Below are positions 17,570 through 26,026 of a stretch of 64,000 nucleotides of DNA, piece after piece. Position 1 is the first letter of the stretch, and each line of letters starts with the position of its first letter. The notes below the pieces were generated by a model. That model was not told where the DNA came from, ran no database searches, and saw only the letters and a list, made by a program, of their open reading frames with translations. The position numbers and the translations under genes are program-made. The stretch is from Shewanella salipaludis (GTDB lineage Bacteria > Pseudomonadota > Gammaproteobacteria > Enterobacterales > Shewanellaceae). The stretch spans positions 1 to 64,000 of the forward strand of contig NZ_JAAXYH010000011.1 of assembly GCF_012911865.1 (NCBI RefSeq), given 5' to 3'.

Positions 17570-18755
17570 GGTTGACTCCACGGCAGAAGATCAGGCTGGC
17601 ATTGCTGCCGCCGAAGGCGAATGAATTACTCATCACATACTCGAGAGGGCCATGCTGACCGGGCTGCACCAGTGGCAGGGCAGGATCCCGGCTGTCCTGC
17701 TGGCCATCCCACAGCTGAGGCGGCAAACCATTCTGGCTGTTATGGGCCGACAGCAACAGGCAGCAGAAGGCGGCTTCTATCGCCCCGGCGGCACCCAGCG
17801 CATGCCCCGTCAGTGGCTTGGTCGAGCTGCATGGCGGCAGCGTGTCGCCGAACACGGCCAGCAGGGCGCGGCTTTCCATGGCATCGTTCTTTGGCGTGGC
17901 CGTGCCGTGCAGGTTCACATAGCTGATGTCGGCCGGGGTCAGCCCTGCGTCCTGCAATGCCGCCGTCATGGCGGCAATGGCCCCCAGTCCCTCTGGATGG
18001 GGCGCAGAAATATGGTAGGCATCGGCCGACTCGCCGACCCCCGCCAGCAGCAGGCTGCCGCTGCCGCGCTCCAGGGTGAACAGTGCCGCACCTTCGCCTA
18101 TGTTGATGCCATCACGGTTGGCGCTGAAGGGCTGGCAATGGCCGCTGGAAACCGACTCCAGAGCCTGGAAGCCATTGAGTGTCAGCTGACATAGGCTATC
18201 GACACCGCCGACTATCACAAGATCGCATAAGTCGGCATTGAGCAGGCGGCGGGCGGCGGCAAAGACCTTGGCACTGGAAGAGCAGGCCGTCGACAGGGTA
18301 TAACTCGGACCCGTCAGGCCGAAGTGCCGGCTGAGGAACTCACTGGCGCCGCCGAGTTCCTGCTGGTGATAATGATACGCCCCGGGAAAGACCCCATGTT
18401 GTTGGCGGTATTTCAATGCCGCCTCGCCACTGGCGATACCCGAGGTGCTGGTGCCTATGACGACGCCGATCCGCTCACTGCCATACCTGCTCTTGGCATC
18501 CAAGACTGCCTGGGCGAGCTGCCCGGCCGCGCTCAGCAACATCTGGTTGTTGCGACAGTCGTATTGGGCCAGGGCTGCGGGGATTTGGGGTAAGGGGCAA
18601 TCCACCTGGCCGACCAGGGCCGGGCCATCGAATAATAGATCCTCGCGCCAGCACATGGCGCTGTCATCGCCCTGGAGCAACCGGGCCAAAATTTGCTGCG
18701 GTTCCTGCCCCAAGGGGGTACACAATCCCATGTGTGTGATGGCTATCTGGGTCAT
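17562..18755 (-). CDS. apeO: 3-oxoacyl-ACP synthase ApeO
   Basis: The 397-residue ketosynthase carries Cys in STACSSSAK, His in NLHGTATPKND and His in KPLTGHALGAAG, so it is catalytically complete. In the aryl polyene pathway the ApeO subunit pairs with the inactive chain-length factor ApeC, encoded first in the operon. The start at 18755 is chosen because the family begins at MTQIAITHMG; the frame is open further upstream but lacks similarity. It follows the DUF3261 gene by 38 bases. Confidence 0.88.
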   Translation of the reverse strand: MTQIAITHMGLCTPLGQEPQQILARLLQGDDSAMCWREDLLFDGPALVGQVDCPLPQIPAALAQYDCRNNQMLLSAAGQLAQAVLDAKSRYGSERIGVVIGTSTSGIASGEAALKYRQQHGVFPGAYHYHQQELGGASEFLSRHFGLTGPSYTLSTACSSSAKVFAAARRLLNADLCDLVIVGGVDSLCQLTLNGFQALESVSSGHCQPFSANRDGINIGEGAALFTLERGSGSLLLAGVGESADAYHISAPHPEGLGAIAAMTAALQDAGLTPADISYVNLHGTATPKNDAMESRALLAVFGDTLPPCSSTKPLTGHALGAAGAIEAAFCCLLLSAHNSQNGLPPQLWDGQQDSRDPALPLVQPGQHGPLEYVMSNSFAFGGSNASLIFCRGVNHA

Positions 18756-18793
18756 AGTCTCATGTCCGTCGGCAAGCAGCCGCTCTCTAACAA

Positions 18794-19483
18794 TTAAAGG
18801 GGTTTGATATTCAGCGAAAACCCTGTCTCTGGCATCTGTAACTGCACCTGGGCCAGCCAGGGATCCCGGCGGTCGTAGCGTATGCTGAGCACTGGGGTGG
18901 CGTTCGCTGCCGTCAGCGGCCCGGGATAGAGGTCGCGACACCAATCTGCGCCACAAGGCGCCGCGACCAGCACTCCGCCCTCGAGTCGCGGCGCCAGGCT
19001 CAGCTCGGGCCAATAGATGAGCTGCATCATGGCCAGCAGGTATTCGGCCTTGAATTGCTCCCCCAGCAGCAGGCTCTGACGGCTGCTTAGTGTAGTACCA
19101 TCGTATTCCAAGGTAAACAGCGCCTGTCCCAGGGGGGCCAGCCCCACGACTGTCATCCTGGCCTCATCCAGCTCTATCTGGCTCAGCAACTCATGGGAGG
19201 CACCCTCGATGCCTATGGCGACCTTATAGGTGGCCGAGAAGGGGAGCGGCAGCTGTGAGACCTGCTGCTCGGTGCCGCTCCCGGGCGCCGCCTCGGTCTC
19301 GGGTGCCTGGCGGCGTTTGGGCGCCGGTGGCTGCAGCTCTATGGGGGCCAGGCAGTAATGAATGTCATGGCTCAGGCCGACACAGGTCTGGCGCAGTAGC
19401 AACTGGCTGCAGCCGCTCAGCAGGAGTGCCGGCAACAGGGCCAGCAGGCACAGGAGTGTCTTGCGAGGCTGGGCAGGCATCAT
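18794..19483 (-). CDS. DUF3261 lipoprotein of the aryl polyene cluster
   Basis: The 229-residue product has a lipoprotein signal ending LLLSGC (Cys25) and then a Pro/Glu-rich stretch before a beta-rich domain typical of DUF3261, a family nearly confined to aryl polyene clusters. It is presumed to sit in the outer membrane and to receive or anchor the pigment lipid, working with the LolA-like protein and MMPL pump. Its place corresponds to ApeN by gene order. The start overlaps the stop of the oxidoreductase gene as ATGA. Confidence 0.82.
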   Translation of the reverse strand: MMPAQPRKTLLCLLALLPALLLSGCSQLLLRQTCVGLSHDIHYCLAPIELQPPAPKRRQAPETEAAPGSGTEQQVSQLPLPFSATYKVAIGIEGASHELLSQIELDEARMTVVGLAPLGQALFTLEYDGTTLSSRQSLLLGEQFKAEYLLAMMQLIYWPELSLAPRLEGGVLVAAPCGADWCRDLYPGPLTAANATPVLSIRYDRRDPWLAQVQLQMPETGFSLNIKPL

Positions 19484-20766
19484 GAAGCCTCGGCCGCCTC
19501 TGCCTGGCTCTGGCGGCAGATCTCCACCACAGTGTTGAGTCGGCGGCTGGACTCGCTGACGAAGGGGTTGTTGGTGTCCCAGGCATAGCCCGCCAGGATG
19601 GAGCAGATCATCTGCTTGATCTTGGGGTTGGGATCAGGATGGAAGATCACCTCCTGGAAACTGCCGTCGTACCAGGCCTGTACATAGGTGCGGAAGGTAT
19701 CGACTCCCTGCATCAAGGGCGCGGCATATTCGGCCTGCCAGTCGACAGCCTGTCCATCGAGTTGTTTGAGCACACACTTGACGGCCATGGAGGCCGACTG
19801 CATGGCGATGGTGACGCCTGAGGAGAAGACGGGATCGAGAAACTCGCCGGCGTTGCCCAGCAGGGCAAACTTATCCGTGGCGAGCTGGGTCACGTTGACC
19901 GAATAGCCCTGCAGGGTGCCGCACTCCTGTACCAGGCTGGCATTGGCGAGCAAGGCCTTGAGTTCGGGATCTTCCTTGACTATCGCCAGGAGTTTTTCCT
20001 CCAGACTGCCTTCCAGGTGCGCCAGCAGCTGCGGCTCGGCGACCACGCCCAGGGAGCAGCGGCCGTTGCTGAACGGGATCAACCAGTACCAGATGTCTTT
20101 CTGTTGCGGGTGGACGCTGATCAATATCTTGTTGCGATCGAAGTCGACGGCGTCGATCTTGTCCTCTATGTGGGTAAAGATCGCCATGCGTGGCGACAAG
20201 TTCGACGGCCGCTCCAGCCCCAGCAGCTTGGGCAGCACGCGGCCAAAACCACTGGCGTCCAGCACATATTGGGCCTCGAGCCGGTAACTCTGGCCCTGTT
20301 CGTTGCGCACCGTCAGGGTCGGGGTGCCATCCAAGTCTATCTGCTCGACGGTTTCGCCATAGCGGATCTCAACCCCCTGGCTCTGGGCCGTGTCGGCGAG
20401 CAACTTGTCGAAGCCGGCACGCTGTACCTGGAAGGTGGTTCCCGGGCCCGGGGTGAACTTGTCCGTGAAGTTGAACTGGGTCGTCTGGCCGTCGCGGCGG
20501 AAGGCGGCGCCATTCTTGAATTGGAAACCTGCGCCATTGACGGCCTCGAGCATGCCGGCTTCCTCGAGAAACTGCATGCAGCAGGGCAACAGGCTCTCGC
20601 CTATGGAGAAACGGGGGAAGTGTTGCTTCTCCAGCACCCTGACGCTCTTGCCCTGGCGCTGCAACAGGCTGGCGGCTATGGCACCGGCCGGCCCTGCGCC
20701 TATGATGGCGACTTCGACAGTTTCTGGGGTATGGCTCGATGCCTGGCTGGCCGTTAGTTTGGACAT
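19480..20766 (-). CDS. FAD-dependent oxidoreductase, halogenase-like
   Basis: The 428-residue flavoprotein has the N-terminal dinucleotide motif GAGPAG (23-28), the FSIGESLLP element, Lys84 in FKNGAAF, the second FAD motif LLGNAGEFLDPVFSSG, and WYWLIP at 226-231. That last string fits the WxWxIP signature of flavin-dependent halogenases. Members occur in aryl polyene and flexirubin clusters, where they may halogenate, hydroxylate or desaturate the product; which of these happens here is open. The ATG at 20766 overlaps the 3' end of the MMPL gene by 13 bases. It has no partner flavin reductase in the cluster. Confidence 0.8.
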   Translation of the reverse strand: MSKLTASQASSHTPETVEVAIIGAGPAGAIAASLLQRQGKSVRVLEKQHFPRFSIGESLLPCCMQFLEEAGMLEAVNGAGFQFKNGAAFRRDGQTTQFNFTDKFTPGPGTTFQVQRAGFDKLLADTAQSQGVEIRYGETVEQIDLDGTPTLTVRNEQGQSYRLEAQYVLDASGFGRVLPKLLGLERPSNLSPRMAIFTHIEDKIDAVDFDRNKILISVHPQQKDIWYWLIPFSNGRCSLGVVAEPQLLAHLEGSLEEKLLAIVKEDPELKALLANASLVQECGTLQGYSVNVTQLATDKFALLGNAGEFLDPVFSSGVTIAMQSASMAVKCVLKQLDGQAVDWQAEYAAPLMQGVDTFRTYVQAWYDGSFQEVIFHPDPNPKIKQMICSILAGYAWDTNNPFVSESSRRLNTVVEICRQSQAEAAEAS

Positions 20767-23228
20767 GAATTCACATTCCTGGTGACAGTGTTGATTAAAG
20801 GGGCTTGGATTAAGGGTGCTAAGAGCAAAGTGCAGGCGATCCCCAGCGACAGGGTCAGGCCGAAGAAATGGATCGCCAGGGTCTGGCTGAAGGCCAGCAG
20901 TCCGAAGGCCAGCAGGGTCGAGCAGGCCGACATGAAGACAGCCATCATAACGGCGGCGCCCCGGTCGCGGTTTTCGGCGAAAAACAGGCTGTAGTCTACC
21001 CCTATGCCGAACACCAGGATGAGCGCCAGCGCATGGAACAGACTCAGAGGCGACCCCATGAGCCCGAGGGCGGCCAGGGTCAGCAGGGCCGCGAGTGTCG
21101 GCACAGCCACCACCACACAGGCCAGCTTGAAACCGAACCTCAGGCTGAAGATCAGCGCCGCCATGAGCAGTGCCAGTCCAAGCCAACCCAGCGTCAGGCG
21201 GCGGTATTGCCCCATGACGGCAGAAATTTGCGCTACCTTATCCACCAGTAGTACCCGGTCGTCATAGGCCAGTCTCTGTGTCAGCCCTGGCAGATCTGCT
21301 ATGCCGCCGAGCATTATGATGGCGCCATATTCGCTGGCTTGCCCGGTCGCTGTGCTTGCCGGTGCCAGCCAGAGATCGGCGAGATCCTGGGTCATGGGTC
21401 CATGCAGCAGGTCCTGGGGCTGAATTTCCAGCCCGGCGGCATCCAGATACGCCTGGCGCAATGCCGGCAGCAGCGCATCGGTCAACCCCAGGGCGTCGCC
21501 GATTTGCGGCAGATGTTGCAGGTAGATCTGCGCCTGCAGGGCGTAATTTTCCGCTTGTCTGGCAGCGCTCGGCAGGTAGGGGCTCAGGCTGACGAAATTG
21601 CCCAGTTCGCCCGCGGCCAGTGCTTGTTCCAGCACGGGGGTCAGGCGCTCGAGCCTTTGCAGCAGCGCCTGTTCGCTGTCGGCCCTGGCGAGGATGAATT
21701 GATTGTCCGTGCCGCCACTGAGCAGGGTTCGCAGCCTGTCCTCCTCGGCGCCGAGTTCGGCCGGGCTCTGTTGCAGGTTGCGGATATTGTCGTCGCTGGC
21801 GAGGCGCGCCAGTCCCGAGCCGAGCAGCACCATCAGCAGCAGGGTGGCGAGCATTCTGGCTTTGGGCACGGCACTCCCAGGGGGGGGCGTCCCGGATCGG
21901 AATAAGCCGAGGTAAGACTGCAGGTATCTTTGGGCCATCGCCAGCGGCTTATCCCCGGGCGGCAGGCGGCTGCCAGCCAGCAGCGGATAGGCCAGCAAGA
22001 GGCAGAGGTAGGCGCCGATCAGGCCGCTGGCGCAGAAGATCGCCACCTGCTGCATGCCGGGGAAGGGCGTCAGGCCGATCCCCAGATAGGCCAGGACGCT
22101 GGTGAGCAGCGCCAGGCTCATGGCCGGGAAGATATGCCTGACGGTTGCCGCCGCGCTCTTGTGTTGATGTTGCAGGCGCTCGCAATAGTAGTGAAAGCTG
22201 TAATCTATGGCTATGCCTATGAGGCTGGTGCCAAATACCAGGGTCAACAGGTGCAATTCCTTGAATACCGCCAGGGTGCTGACGATGGCGAACAAGAGTC
22301 CTGAGCCTATGGTGAGCAGTGCCAGCAGCAGTGGCATCACGGAGCGAAATGCCAGCCACACCAGGAGTATCACCCCGGCGAGCGATGCCATGCCTATGAT
22401 GGAGATCTCGGCCTTGGCGCTCTGGGTCGCGGCCAGGGCATGGAATAGGCCGCCGGCCTTGAGCACTTGTACATCCGGATAGGCGCCCTGCAGCCGGGTC
22501 AATGCCCCTTGCAGCGCGGCATTCTGTGTCTGCTGGGCATTGGGATTGAATACGCTCTGGCGTCCCTTGGCCATGATGATGGCGATGGAGTGCGCCTCCT
22601 TATGGGTCAGCAAGATCCCCTGGGACACCCCCAACTTGAGCCTGGGAGCCAATGCCTGCAGGTTTGCCGGGTAAAGCAGCAGGGGGTCCTGTGCCAGCAG
22701 ACCGCTGCCGGCATAACCGAAGGCACTGTAGGTCTGTTGCAATGCCTGTTGGAGCAGTTGCTCGAGCCCTTCGCCGCCGGCGCCTTGCAGCAGCTGTGCC
22801 TGCTCCCGGGTCAGCAGTTTGAATCTGTGGGGAAAATAGAAGCGGCTCAGGGCATCGCCGCTGTCGCTTGCGCCGCTGCGGATCTCGCTGAAGGGGTTGC
22901 CGGCGCCCTGGGGGCTCTGTAACTCGCTCAGCAGCAGCTTGGCGGCGGCGATCGCCCGGGCATCATCCTTTGCCACCAGTGCCAGATAGAGGCGGTCGCT
23001 GAGCTTGCCCTCAACCCTGGCCAAGGCGCGTTCTGTCAGTGGGTCCTGCTGCAGCTTGGGCAACATGGCCAGTATGTCGCTCTGGATCTTGGCGCCATGG
23101 CTCCACAGCTGTCCGCCATAGGCTGCCATGAGCAAGAGCAGGCCGAGCCAGATGCCGAAACGCACTCTGGGGGAGATAGCAGCCAATTTGGCGCCGCAGG
23201 CCTCGATCGGGGAAGGGGAGCCGGTCAT
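20754..23228 (-). CDS. MMPL/RND-type lipid exporter
   Basis: The 824-residue protein has the two-fold MMPL layout: one N-terminal helix, a large periplasmic domain (about 50-245), a bundle of five to six helices containing GIAIDYSFHYYCER, then a second periplasmic domain and a second bundle with GIGVDYSLFFAENRDRG. It should move the pigment lipid out of the inner membrane using the proton gradient. By order it corresponds to ApeM. Its start overlaps the LolA-like gene by 4 bases. Confidence 0.9.
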   Translation of the reverse strand: MTGSPSPIEACGAKLAAISPRVRFGIWLGLLLLMAAYGGQLWSHGAKIQSDILAMLPKLQQDPLTERALARVEGKLSDRLYLALVAKDDARAIAAAKLLLSELQSPQGAGNPFSEIRSGASDSGDALSRFYFPHRFKLLTREQAQLLQGAGGEGLEQLLQQALQQTYSAFGYAGSGLLAQDPLLLYPANLQALAPRLKLGVSQGILLTHKEAHSIAIIMAKGRQSVFNPNAQQTQNAALQGALTRLQGAYPDVQVLKAGGLFHALAATQSAKAEISIIGMASLAGVILLVWLAFRSVMPLLLALLTIGSGLLFAIVSTLAVFKELHLLTLVFGTSLIGIAIDYSFHYYCERLQHQHKSAAATVRHIFPAMSLALLTSVLAYLGIGLTPFPGMQQVAIFCASGLIGAYLCLLLAYPLLAGSRLPPGDKPLAMAQRYLQSYLGLFRSGTPPPGSAVPKARMLATLLLMVLLGSGLARLASDDNIRNLQQSPAELGAEEDRLRTLLSGGTDNQFILARADSEQALLQRLERLTPVLEQALAAGELGNFVSLSPYLPSAARQAENYALQAQIYLQHLPQIGDALGLTDALLPALRQAYLDAAGLEIQPQDLLHGPMTQDLADLWLAPASTATGQASEYGAIIMLGGIADLPGLTQRLAYDDRVLLVDKVAQISAVMGQYRRLTLGWLGLALLMAALIFSLRFGFKLACVVVAVPTLAALLTLAALGLMGSPLSLFHALALILVFGIGVDYSLFFAENRDRGAAVMMAVFMSACSTLLAFGLLAFSQTLAIHFFGLTLSLGIACTLLLAPLIQAPLINTVTRNVNSCPN

Positions 23229-24028
23229 TGTGTCGGTTCTGCGAGCCTGTAGAGCGCAGTTTCATCCTCGGCCAGGGGGCCGGCACGCTGGGCGCTGAAT
23301 TCGATGCGGCTGAGGTCGCCGTTGTCACTCAGGAGCGTCAGGGCGTCGAGTTGCTTGTCGCCCTCGAGCACCATGGCGGCAATCGCCTTGGCGACCAGGG
23401 GATCTCTGGGGATGAGCCCGAGGCGCCAACCCGGGATTGGCTCTGCTTCTGTCTCAGCCGCGGTTGCCGCTTCCGGGTGCTGCAGGTAGAGGGAGAAATG
23501 GCCGCTCAATGCCTGGATATCCCCGCTCAGGATCGCCAGCATCAGCTGCGGCAGCAACTGGCTGATGGCACCTGCGCCTTGGGCCTGGGTCGCATCTGAC
23601 ACCTGGAGTTTGCCCTGGCTGTCCCTCTGTATCAGTTGCTTGTCCTTCAAGATCAACAGGGTGTCGAAGGGATGGGTTTGCTGCCAGACCAGGCCCTGGG
23701 CGCGATCGAAAATAAATTCCCCCCGGCTGAGCAAGGGCCGCTTCAATACCTTGAGGTGACGGGCCTGGCTGAATTCACCGCGGACTGTGTCCGGTAATTG
23801 CAGCCTTTGGCTCAGCCCCAACAGGTCCGTGTCGGAGGCGGGCCGGGCAAACAGGACACGATAATCCGGGCCCGCGTCCGGGATTGAGGCCGGCGCCTCG
23901 GCTGTTGCCAGGGGGGCGGCATGCACCAGGGCCACAGGCGCCAGGCAGACGGCCATGCATGCCGGTGCCAGGTATATGGCGGTCACGGCTAAGCGGCATA
24001 GAGAGAGAGGCTTAAACCACTGCAACAT
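23225..24028 (-). CDS. LolA-like periplasmic carrier
   Basis: The 267-residue product has a signal peptide or anchor (residues 16-37) and a LolA-like domain from about 85, with VRGEFSQARHLKVLKRPLLS, then GEFIFDRAQGLVWQQTHPF. LolA ferries lipoproteins across the periplasm; this cluster-specific relative is thought to ferry the aryl polyene lipid to the outer membrane. By order it is ApeL. It lies 10 bases after the thioesterase gene. Confidence 0.83.
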   Translation of the reverse strand: MLQWFKPLSLCRLAVTAIYLAPACMAVCLAPVALVHAAPLATAEAPASIPDAGPDYRVLFARPASDTDLLGLSQRLQLPDTVRGEFSQARHLKVLKRPLLSRGEFIFDRAQGLVWQQTHPFDTLLILKDKQLIQRDSQGKLQVSDATQAQGAGAISQLLPQLMLAILSGDIQALSGHFSLYLQHPEAATAAETEAEPIPGWRLGLIPRDPLVAKAIAAMVLEGDKQLDALTLLSDNGDLSRIEFSAQRAGPLAEDETALYRLAEPTQ

Positions 24029-24038
24029 GGAGCATACC

Positions 24039-24473
24039 TTATTGTTTGTCTGAGGCGGCGAGCCAGGGAGCCAGACACTGACGAAACACCTCAGGGGTGA
24101 CGAAGCATAGCTCCTGGGTTTCCATGTTGACGGCGGCCTGAATTGTGTAGCCCTTGGTCAGGCGCTCGCCGCTGAGGGCATCGAGGATCTGGTAATTGAT
24201 CCTCAGGCGGTTTTCCCATTCCACCAGTGAGGCTATGACCTTGATTTTCTGATCGAAGCTGCTGGCCTTCACATATTTCAGCTGCAGATCCACTATCGGC
24301 CAGGCGTAGCCCGAAGACAGCATCTGCCGGTAGTTGTAGCCCAAAGTATCGAGCAGCTGACAGCGGGCTATCTCGAAGTAGCGCAGATAATTGCCATGCC
24401 AGGTGATGCCCATGGAGTCGACATCATGGAAGGGGATGACCATCTCCATCTCAGTGGTCAGCAGGGCCGTCAT
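24039..24473 (-). CDS. YbgC/FadM-type acyl thioesterase
   Basis: The 144-residue hotdog protein has the 4HBT active-site string DVDSMGITWHGNYLRYFE at 17-34, matching the D-x-D...G...H-x-N-Y pattern of YbgC-like thioesterases. It would release or edit acyl chains during polyene assembly, in the cytoplasm. By order it is ApeK. The ATG overlaps the ammonia-lyase stop by 4 bases. Confidence 0.85.
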   Translation of the reverse strand: MTALLTTEMEMVIPFHDVDSMGITWHGNYLRYFEIARCQLLDTLGYNYRQMLSSGYAWPIVDLQLKYVKASSFDQKIKVIASLVEWENRLRINYQILDALSGERLTKGYTIQAAVNMETQELCFVTPEVFRQCLAPWLAASDKQ

Positions 24474-26026
24474 TGGCAGACCTCCCAGGCGCCGGCCTGG
24501 ATCTTGGCGATTGTGTTACGCAGCACGGCTTCCAGCGGCCTGTCTTCGGTCAGCAGGCTGAAGTCGGCCTCGACCTGGGCCAGGGTGGTCGCCAGCGACG
24601 GCGTCAGGCTGGTCTCTGCCAGCTCCTGCTGCATTATCCTCAGCCGCACTCCCTGGCTCATGGCCAGCAGCGCCGCGGCCGCCACCTGCTCAGTCAGTTG
24701 CAACACCCGCATGCAGTCGCGCGCGGCTATGGTGCCCATGCTGACCTTGTCCTGGTTATGGCATTCGGTCGAGCGGGAGAAGACGCTGGCCGGCATTGTA
24801 TGTTTGAGCGCCTCGGCGGTCCAGGCGGAGACCCCTATCTGCACCGCCTTGAAGCCATGGTTGATGGCGCGGCGGTTGCCGGTCGCCGCCGAGAGGTTGG
24901 CGGGCAGGCCATTGTTGAACTTGGGATCCATCACCAGTGCCATCTGACGGTCGATGAGATCGGCCAGGTTGGCGACGGCATTCTTCATCCCGTCCATGGC
25001 GAAGGCGATATGCCCGCCATAGAAGTGACCGCCGTGGAGTATATGTTCGCCTTCGGCATCGACTATCGGGTTGTCGTTGGCGCTGTTGAGTTCAGTCTCG
25101 ATAAACTGGCGCATGAAGGGCAGGGCATCCTGTAATACCCCTATGATGTGCGGCGCGCAGCGGATCGAATACCTGTCCTGCAATCTGTCTGAGTTGCGCG
25201 GATGCTCGAAGTGATTCAAGTCTTCCCGTATCCAGGTGGCGATCTGGTTTTGGCCCGGATGGGGTTTGGCGGCGAAGAGTATCTCATCGAAGTGATGGGA
25301 GTTGCCCTTGAGCGTCAGGGAGGCCAGGGCGGTGAGACGGCTGCAGAGGCGCGCCAGATACTGGGCCCTGTCATAGGCCAGGCAGGCCAGCGCCGTCATC
25401 ACGGCAGTGCCGTTCATCAGTGCCAGGCCCTCCTTGGGTCTGAGCCTCAGGGGGGTGATATTCAGTTCGGCATAGACTTCCTGGGTTGGCCGGCGTCGGC
25501 CGTCATATATGACCTCGCGCTCACCCACGAGTACCGCCGCCAGGTAAGACAAAGGGGTCAGATCGCCGCTGGCTCCGACAGAGCCTTCTTCGGGGATCAC
25601 AGGCACCAAGTTGAGGTTGAGCAAGGTTTCAATCCGCTGCAGCAGCTCATAGCTGACGCCCGACTTGCCTATGGCGAGTGAGTTGAGCCGGCAGGCCATC
25701 ACGGCCCTGGCTTGCAGTGGGCTGAGGGTGTCGCCCAGGCCGCAGCCATGGAAGCGCGACAGATGCAGGGGCAGCTCGTGGACCAGATCCAGACCCACGG
25801 CCACAGTGCAGGAATCGCCGTAGCCTGTGGTGACCCCATAGACCACGCCTTCCTCGTGCAGCAGGCTGTCGATGAAGCGCGCGCCCTTTTGTATGCTTTC
25901 TATGTAATCACTGTCGGCGCATAGCTCGACCTTGGCGCCTTTGGCGACGGCAACCACTTGTTCCAGGCTGAGCAATTGGCGGCCAAATACTACTGTCTGT
26001 GCTGTTGTTTGAGTCGTTTGGCTCAT
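24470..26026 (-). CDS. Aromatic amino acid ammonia-lyase (HAL/TAL family)
   Basis: The 518-residue enzyme keeps the parts needed for the MIO cofactor and catalysis: Ala152-Ser153-Gly154 in GSVGASGDLTPLS, Tyr63 in VYGVTTGYG, and LMNGTAVMTA. By my alignment to tyrosine ammonia-lyases, the two selectivity positions are Phe92-His93 (SRFHGCG). In an aryl polyene cluster the likely product is a cinnamate or 4-coumarate starter made from phenylalanine or tyrosine, rather than urocanate. It starts at the base after the preceding stop codon, so it is part of the operon, and no hut genes are nearby. Confidence 0.88.
   Translation of the reverse strand: MSQTTQTTAQTVVFGRQLLSLEQVVAVAKGAKVELCADSDYIESIQKGARFIDSLLHEEGVVYGVTTGYGDSCTVAVGLDLVHELPLHLSRFHGCGLGDTLSPLQARAVMACRLNSLAIGKSGVSYELLQRIETLLNLNLVPVIPEEGSVGASGDLTPLSYLAAVLVGEREVIYDGRRRPTQEVYAELNITPLRLRPKEGLALMNGTAVMTALACLAYDRAQYLARLCSRLTALASLTLKGNSHHFDEILFAAKPHPGQNQIATWIREDLNHFEHPRNSDRLQDRYSIRCAPHIIGVLQDALPFMRQFIETELNSANDNPIVDAEGEHILHGGHFYGGHIAFAMDGMKNAVANLADLIDRQMALVMDPKFNNGLPANLSAATGNRRAINHGFKAVQIGVSAWTAEALKHTMPASVFSRSTECHNQDKVSMGTIAARDCMRVLQLTEQVAAAALLAMSQGVRLRIMQQELAETSLTPSLATTLAQVEADFSLLTEDRPLEAVLRNTIAKIQAGAWEVCQ

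Noticed and set aside
18756..19013. N-terminal extension of ApeO
   Set aside because: The extra 86 codons overlap the DUF3261 gene and bear no likeness to ketosynthases.
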